DNA of 36,468 nt from assembly GCA_001603955.1 (NCBI GenBank), contig LVAA01000056.1:1-36468 (forward strand), in the 5' to 3' direction. How positions within the stretch are numbered: the first letter of the stretch is position 1; every line of letters starts with the position of its first letter. Shown one piece after another: positions 31,408 through 36,468 of this stretch. The notes under the pieces are model-generated. The model had not been told where the DNA came from and did not search any database. It saw only the letters and a list, made by a program, of their open reading frames with translations. The stretch comes from Syntrophobacterales bacterium Delta_02 (GTDB taxonomy: Bacteria > Desulfobacterota > Syntrophorhabdia > Syntrophorhabdales > Syntrophorhabdaceae). Position numbers and translations under genes: made by a program.

Positions 31408-33065
31408 CGTTTGAACACCACCCTCAGGACAATATGGACGCAGACAAAGAGCAGCACGGCAAGGGAGAGAAAGACCCCGATGATGTCGATCCACTTGAAC
31501 CCCAGTTCCTTCACGATCTCTTCGCGCGCCTCACCGCGGGCCCCGACGAGCGCCCTTATATCGCTCCACCGCGCCTTCGTCTCCCCGAGAAGGAAGAAAT
31601 TGAGGGCGATAGAAGACGGCATGGCCGCGAGGACCGTCCCTTTCACCGGCATGTAGAAAAGACCCTCCGTTTCCGGCAATACAAGGTACATGGAGTGATA
31701 GAAAGGCGCGTCATTGGAATGACAGGTCGAGCAGACCTTGTCCCTCTTCTGCACCTGCGAATAGTCGTGGTAGATGTCGGTGACAACGATCGATCCCTCG
31801 ACACCCACCGTACCTTTCGTTGTCCTTCCAAGATCTTCGAAGAAGGGAACGATCTCCGAGGGGACTATCCGTTCATCGGCGTTCGCGTCGATAAGGTCTT
31901 TGGTCTGTTTCGTTGCGCCGAAGGCTGCCGTGATATCGTCACGGGTGAGGCGTCTCTTGCCGTCCTTTCCGTCGACACTGACGTTGAAAACCATGCTTTT
32001 TTTCGAGAGTGGGCTGTGGCAGGTGGAACACTCGAGGTACATGAAGTGGAGTTCCGGGTGGGGCAGCCACCGGTGGTGTTTGATATAGTTACCGTGGCAG
32101 CGCACGCACACGGCCATCCGCTCCGAGGTGCCCAGTTCCCGGTATGTCTTTATCTTGTGGGGATCGTGGCAATCGGTGCATTTCGCCGCCCCTCCCTTCG
32201 CGTGCCTCGTCCCTTTGTAAACACCGTAGACGTTATTATGGCACTTCGCGCACACGTGATCGTCTATACGCTTCTGCGACACGTGACAGTCAGCGCATGC
32301 CACTCCTCCCTTGCCATGCGCCGTGAGACTATACAGATCGGCAATGGGAAGGCGGGGGATAACACTGTGAGGGTCAAGGGCCATTTTGATCCTCTGTCCC
32401 TGTGCGTTGATCTCCAGAGTAGCCTTGCGGAACACCCTGTTCTCCACGTGGCACCCGCCGCAGGACATGGCCCTGCGGCCGACGGCATGGGCACTGCCAG
32501 TCGCGGAATAGAACCTCCTGATCCTGTAGCCATCCCCCACGACCGACTGGGCATGAAAGAGAAAATCCTTCCACTCCTTTTCATCGACGGATCGGTTCCC
32601 ATCCCTGTCAAGGACGTCCCGGGTGATGGACTGCTTCAACTCCACCCTGACGTTTATATGTCCCTGCGGGTTCTTTGCGTGACATCCCACGCAGCTCATT
32701 TCCGCGAGATGTTTTTGCGCCGAGGGAAGCCTCCCGTGGCTCACGGACGCATGGCAGTCGGTGCACTTCCTCGTTTCCTGCCGGGGGATATGGACGTTGT
32801 GACAGGACTTGCATTTCAGGCCTTTCCCCGCGTGAATGCTCGCCTCATGCTGCCTGACGGCCGTCCCGTGGCAGGACGTGCACTCCGGCTTCTTCAGCTT
32901 CTCCGCATGAGGCAGATCCTTCGCGTCGCTGTGGCACGCGACGCATTTCCGTTTCCCATGGTCCACCTTCTGGTATTTTTCATGACAATCGATGCATTCC
33001 TGCGCCGCCGCGCAGAAAGGAAGGAGAAAGATGCACAGGATCGCTGCGAGGAAAAAACGTCCCAT
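31404..33065 (-). CDS. 13-heme cytochrome c with EF-hand-like loops and C-terminal anchor
   Basis: From the ATG at 33065 the protein has 553 residues with a signal peptide (GRFFLAAILCIFLLPFCAAA). It has thirteen CxxCH motifs: six before residue 130, one near 203, five from about 257 to 351, and one near 449. Two stretches have EF-hand spacing, DRDGNRSVDEKE (about 153-164) and DANADERIVPSE (about 393-404). A C-terminal membrane helix (FLSLAVLLFVCVHIVLRVVF) anchors it. It is cotranslated with the cytochrome b gene, suggesting a quinol-periplasm electron relay. The start was chosen because the promoter at 33086-33114 places the transcript start after the longer TTG option at 33098. Confidence 0.88.
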   Translation of the reverse strand: MGRFFLAAILCIFLLPFCAAAQECIDCHEKYQKVDHGKRKCVACHSDAKDLPHAEKLKKPECTSCHGTAVRQHEASIHAGKGLKCKSCHNVHIPRQETRKCTDCHASVSHGRLPSAQKHLAEMSCVGCHAKNPQGHINVRVELKQSITRDVLDRDGNRSVDEKEWKDFLFHAQSVVGDGYRIRRFYSATGSAHAVGRRAMSCGGCHVENRVFRKATLEINAQGQRIKMALDPHSVIPRLPIADLYSLTAHGKGGVACADCHVSQKRIDDHVCAKCHNNVYGVYKGTRHAKGGAAKCTDCHDPHKIKTYRELGTSERMAVCVRCHGNYIKHHRWLPHPELHFMYLECSTCHSPLSKKSMVFNVSVDGKDGKRRLTRDDITAAFGATKQTKDLIDANADERIVPSEIVPFFEDLGRTTKGTVGVEGSIVVTDIYHDYSQVQKRDKVCSTCHSNDAPFYHSMYLVLPETEGLFYMPVKGTVLAAMPSSIALNFFLLGETKARWSDIRALVGARGEAREEIVKELGFKWIDIIGVFLSLAVLLFVCVHIVLRVVFKR

Positions 33066-33085
33066 TTTCTTGTTCACTCCATTGT

Positions 33086-33114
33086 ATAATACCCGCAAAA
33101 GACTCTAAATGCAA
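33086..33114 (-). promoter_or_regulatory. Promoter of the cytochrome c/b unit
   Basis: On the minus strand TTGCAT (33114-33109) and TATTAT (33091-33086) are separated by 17 bp. Transcription would start near 33079, leaving a short leader with GGAG (33080-33077) before the ATG at 33065. Confidence 0.55.
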
Positions 33115-33204
33115 TCATCCGCACATAGTTGTCGATTTCCCCCCTATAATTTCCCCGGTCCTGCCGATAATACATCATAGCCCCTCCGGGGCATTGAAGG
33201 ACCT

Positions 33205-33480
33205 ATGGCCGAACTTTCCCAATCCGACCTCGACGCACTGTTTAGTGACTTCGAACCCACCCGGGACCAGCGGTCCGCCCAGCCGGCCGACCTCCAGCAG
33301 GACCCGACCCAGCAAACCGCCCAGCAAACCGACCTCGACAAGCTCATGGCCGACCTCGCCGCGCTGGGTGTCGACACCACGCCGGAACCCCAGGAAACCG
33401 CACCCGTAAGCTCCCTCCCCGACAACGAAAGCCTCTCCCAGGATCAGATCGACGCCCTCCTGGAGGAACTCCTCGGCTAA
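33205..33480 (+). CDS. Small acidic protein with FliM-like LSQxxIDALL motifs
   Basis: The 91 residues are low in hydrophobic core and rich in Gln, Pro, Asp and Glu, so probably disordered. Three short helical motifs stand out: LSQSDLDALF (4-13), TDLDKLMADL (42-51) and LSQDQIDALL (77-86). The third is close to the N-terminal CheY-binding peptide of the flagellar switch protein FliM (LSQ-EIDALL). There is no FliM or FliN body. It might bind a phosphorylated receiver domain or be a scaffold or adaptor. No flagellar gene is in the window. GAAGGACC precedes the ATG, and a GCCCC-TCC-GGGGC hairpin lies at 33180-33192. Confidence 0.75.
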   Translation: MAELSQSDLDALFSDFEPTRDQRSAQPADLQQDPTQQTAQQTDLDKLMADLAALGVDTTPEPQETAPVSSLPDNESLSQDQIDALLEELLG

Positions 33481-33496
33481 AAGGCAGAGGCATATC

Positions 33497-33979
33497 TCAC
33501 CCCCGGGATGCCAGGAGGAGACGTTCCAGTTCTTCGATGAAGCCTTTTTGGCCCTTGAGGATCTTTGTTCTTGCCGACGGCAGGTCGAACCAGGCAGCCC
33601 TGTCGGCTTCGGGAAATTCGGCCATTTTGCCTGATCGCGGCGGCCATTCCATGGAGAAGAGGTTGCTTTTCATTTCCGCGGGGTCGCAGTCGCCCTCAAA
33701 GGCCCAGGCAACAACGATCTTCCCGCTGGGCTGCCTGAGCGGGGGCAGGGCGACGAACTCTCCTTCCGCCTGGAATCCCGTCTCTTCCTCGAATTCCCGG
33801 ATGGCCGCGAGAAGCTCGTCCTCGCCGGGGTCGATCAACCCCTTGGGAATGCTCCAGACCCCGTCGTCTTTCCCGGACCAGAAGGGCCCCCCGGGATGGA
33901 TGAGCAGAACCTCGACCGCACCCCCACACCGGCGATACATCAATAACCCCGCACTCCTTTTCCCTTCCCGGGTAGCCAC
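33497..33979 (-). CDS. Nudix hydrolase
   Basis: Starting at GTG 33979, which has AAGGGAGG five bases upstream, the protein has 160 residues and begins ATREGKRSAGLLMYR. The Nudix box GLIDPGEDELLAAIREFEEETGF fits Gx5Ex7REUxEExGU. The GGPFWSGKDDGVWSIPKG region is typical of the subfamily often annotated as NTP pyrophosphohydrolases. It cleaves a nucleoside diphosphate linked to another group; the substrate is not known. An upstream start at 34033 is open but lacks a ribosome binding site and family support. Confidence 0.88.
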   Translation of the reverse strand: MATREGKRSAGLLMYRRCGGAVEVLLIHPGGPFWSGKDDGVWSIPKGLIDPGEDELLAAIREFEEETGFQAEGEFVALPPLRQPSGKIVVAWAFEGDCDPAEMKSNLFSMEWPPRSGKMAEFPEADRAAWFDLPSARTKILKGQKGFIEELERLLLASRG

Positions 33980-34050
33980 ATCCGCCTCCCTTATCTGTAC
34001 ATTGTAGCGGAAAACAAGGAAACCCTCCAGCAAAGAAGGATAACAGAAAC

Positions 34051-34133
34051 ATTCCGCCGGAATGACGGAGAAAAGGAGTTTATCAACAGGCTGTCAAGCG
34101 GTTCAAGCCATTCAAGCGGCTCAAGCTGTCTCT
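34051..34133. repeat. REP remnant plus 9-bp repeat array after the CorA-like gene
   Basis: ATTCCGCCGGAATGACG (34051-34067) matches the right end of the element at 8717-8798. It is followed by GAGTTTATCAACAGGCTG and then CAAGCGGTTCAAGCC units up to the stop of the CorA-like gene (34134). In that gene's sense the junction reads TAG-AGAGACAGCTTGAGCC, comparable with the other stop-linked arrays. Confidence 0.7.
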
Positions 34134-35045
34134 CTACTTCCTCATCCTCCAGATGAAGAAGAAGCCGAACATGGCTGCAAAGGCTATGGCAAGGATTATC
34201 CAGAACGCGTGAGGATGCTTCTGGACAGGAATGGCAACGTTCATGGAGAAGGCACTGACGACGAAGGTCGGGACCATGATGGCGATGGTTATCATGGTGA
34301 GTTTCTTCATCAGGATGTTAAGGTTATTGTTCACGATGGAGACCCTGGCATCCATCATGCTCGCGAGAATGTTGGAATAGATCTCCGCCTGCTTGTAGCA
34401 CTGGGTGTTCTCGATGGTGATGTCGTCGAGGAGCTCCGTGTCATCAACGGTGAACCCTATCCGCTGCGTGTATATCTTCATCTTCTCGATGAGGACCGAG
34501 TTGGAATTGATAGCGTTCTGATAATACACAAGGCTCTTTTCCAGCGCGAAGAGGTTGAGGAGGTACGTGTTCTCCATGGAGGTGCTGATCTTCTCGCCCA
34601 GTTCGTCGGAGACCATGTCGATGACCCTCAGGTGCTCCAAAAACCGGAAGATGCTGTAGTTGACGATCTTCAGCATCGTCTCGGCAAGACGGCTGACGCG
34701 GGCAAATGTCTTGCTGTCGAAGATGGGGAGGTCTTCCGCCATCACTATGACGAGCTTGTTCTCAAAGAGGAACATACCCATGGATGAAACGAGGAACTCG
34801 AAGGCATGCTCGGCCTGATAATTGACAGGCACCTTGAGAATGATGGCGACGTGGTTCGATTCGATCTCGATACGGGAAAGCTCATCGGGGTCAAGGGCCG
34901 ACTGAAGGGTGTGCTCGTCTATCTGGTCCTGGTCGATGAGGCGGCGCCTTTCATTCTCATCGGGGTTGATGTAGACGGCTATGTTCCCCATAGCGCCGAC
35001 GCATTCCGTTACCCGTGAATCCACTATGTTGTAAAGCTTTACCAT
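34134..35045 (-). CDS. CorA-like metal transporter with SMN in place of GMN
   Basis: The 303-residue protein has a cytoplasmic N-terminal funnel domain (about 1-240) with a long helix, and two C-terminal membrane helices (about 249-268 and 281-299). The loop between them should carry the Gly-Met-Asn selectivity motif of CorA. Here it reads AFSMNVAIP, with Ser267-Met-Asn269. The rest (DPDELSRIEIESNHVAIIL, LFALEKSLVYYQNAI, DDTELLDDITIENTQCYKQAEIY) is in line with the CorA superfamily. It is probably a Mg2+, Co2+, Ni2+ or Zn2+ channel; the substitution may change selectivity or mark a subfamily. Confidence 0.85.
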   Translation of the reverse strand: MVKLYNIVDSRVTECVGAMGNIAVYINPDENERRRLIDQDQIDEHTLQSALDPDELSRIEIESNHVAIILKVPVNYQAEHAFEFLVSSMGMFLFENKLVIVMAEDLPIFDSKTFARVSRLAETMLKIVNYSIFRFLEHLRVIDMVSDELGEKISTSMENTYLLNLFALEKSLVYYQNAINSNSVLIEKMKIYTQRIGFTVDDTELLDDITIENTQCYKQAEIYSNILASMMDARVSIVNNNLNILMKKLTMITIAIMVPTFVVSAFSMNVAIPVQKHPHAFWIILAIAFAAMFGFFFIWRMRK

Positions 35046-35170
35046 ACGACATACCGTTCATGTTTGGATTGATAAGTACAATGTATCCCATCTTTCTCGA
35101 AAAAGCACCGAAATTCTCAACAAAAAACCGGTCGTACACATGGGCCCGGCCTCAAGTGTGACGCAGGGCA

Positions 35171-35199
35171 TTGACTGTCCAAAACCATAGTGTTATAAA
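35171..35199 (+). promoter_or_regulatory. Promoter of the cysteine-rich exported peptide gene
   Basis: TTGACT (35171-35176) and TATAAA (35194-35199) are spaced by 17 bp, followed by a leader with AAGGAGGT (35217-35224). The ATG at 35231 is therefore the start; an upstream in-frame codon at 35171 lies in the promoter and is ruled out. Confidence 0.75.
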
Positions 35200-35230
35200 T
35201 CGTCATGCCCCATACCAAGGAGGTCACACG

Positions 35231-35464
35231 ATGAAAAGACTTCTTCTCGCATCGACCATGATGGCCCTCATCGCCGCCGTGGTCATCCTATCGTCGCCGA
35301 TGGCGATCGCATCGTCCTGCCGCCAGGACTGCCTGTCTTATTGCTGCACCGATTCCCGCTGCACCAAGGAAAAGGAAACCAAGTGCTATCAGGATTGCCT
35401 GAGGGATTGCAGTAACACGGCCACGACCCCCAAGAAGGACAAGTCCACGCTGCCTCCCACGTGA
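35231..35464 (+). CDS. Small cysteine-rich exported protein (77 aa)
   Basis: The ATG at 35231 follows a strong AAGGAGGT. A signal peptide of about 28 residues (LLLASTMMALIAAVVILSSP) leads to a mature part of about 49 residues. It has nine cysteines arranged as CRQDC, CC, C, C, CLRDC, plus a Thr/Lys/Pro tail. The repeated CxxxC pattern is typical of disulfide-stabilised or metal-binding peptides. No family is recognised. The gene is monocistronic with its own promoter and converges with enolase. Confidence 0.78.
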   Translation: MKRLLLASTMMALIAAVVILSSPMAIASSCRQDCLSYCCTDSRCTKEKETKCYQDCLRDCSNTATTPKKDKSTLPPT

Positions 35465-35467
35465 CGG

Positions 35468-35507
35468 AAAAGGACCAGCGCCCCCCTTCACGGGAGGGCG
35501 CTGGTCC
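35468..35507 (-). terminator. Intrinsic terminator of enolase
   Basis: GGACCAGCGCCC (35472-35483) and GGGCGCTGGTCC (35496-35507) form a perfect 12-bp stem. On the minus strand it is followed by TTTT (35471-35468). It sits between the convergent enolase and cysteine-rich peptide genes and may stop both transcripts, though only the minus direction has a T-tract. Confidence 0.75.
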
Positions 35508-35534
35508 CGGATATTCCTGCCGCCGATAGAACCT

Positions 35535-36468
<934 letters not shown>

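Noticed and set aside
31434..33089. Plus-strand ORF of 551 codons opposite the multiheme cytochrome
   Set aside because: The minus strand carries thirteen CxxCH motifs and a signal peptide; the plus-strand frame has no recognisable feature.
31404..33098. Start of the cytochrome c at TTG 33098
   Set aside because: The promoter hexamers at 33086-33114 overlap this start and would begin transcription downstream of it. The signal peptide begins cleanly at ATG 33065.

Overview
The window reads as a chromosomal segment of a Gram-negative, mid-to-high GC bacterium. Signal peptides, a TonB-dependent receptor, a 13-heme cytochrome c, an HD-GYP response regulator, a HemN-type radical SAM enzyme and a selenocysteine tRNA together suggest an anaerobic or facultative Desulfobacterota-like (former Deltaproteobacteria, syntroph-type) organism. 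That assignment is inference; no rRNA gene is present.

Positions 1-6540 are the right part of an integrated, phage-like element. It is inserted at the 3' end of tRNA-Sec (selC, 6540-6634, minus strand), and its left end lies outside the window. It carries a zinc-ribbon microprotein, a lambda-O-like replication initiator with five 18-bp palindromic iterons inside its gene, a primase-helicase, a PC4-like ssDNA-binding protein, a long helical protein of unknown role, three tiny ORFs (one apparently spread over two frames with an in-frame A_AAA_AAC heptamer) and a tyrosine integrase next to selC.

Positions 6640-11340 are ordinary chromosome: HD-GYP regulator, four-helix-bundle protein, HemN-like radical SAM enzyme and an EF-hand lipoprotein. 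Short 9-bp repeats are scattered among them, several starting right at stop codons.

Positions 11357-17324 hold the most interesting system. A single-domain ModE-type regulator is divergent from an operon encoding a TonB receptor, a DUF4213 protein, a SAM methyltransferase, a FecCD-type permease and an ABC ATPase. The operon promoter carries two adjacent matches to the ModE operator layout (8-bp arms, 8-bp spacer). A third match overlaps a second sigma70-type promoter just after the ATPase gene. That promoter would drive a stand-alone RNA of about 170 nt ending in an intrinsic terminator, a candidate ModE-controlled small RNA. I read the whole as a TonB-plus-ABC route for molybdate/tungstate or a metal-ligand complex, related in design to MolBC, with an RNA arm. 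No substrate-binding protein gene is present in the cluster.

Positions 17370-20369 hold a 56-residue CCGHPGEPGC microprotein coupled to a flavin/PPOX-type protein (minus strand), then a class II photolyase, a second PPOX protein and an unknown protein (plus strand). purB follows at 20713, with a promoter placed so that its mRNA may be leaderless.

Positions 22277-30590 form a tight nine-gene minus-strand operon: ArsA-like ATPase, rsmD, coaD, NfeD protease, slipin, D-Ala-D-Ala carboxypeptidase, coaBC, HtrA protease and DUF1844. Positions 30793-33065 hold a membrane cytochrome b and a 13-heme cytochrome c with EF-hand loops. The right end has a small protein with FliM-like CheY-binding motifs, a Nudix hydrolase, a CorA-like transporter with SMN instead of GMN, a cysteine-rich exported peptide and the 3' part of enolase.
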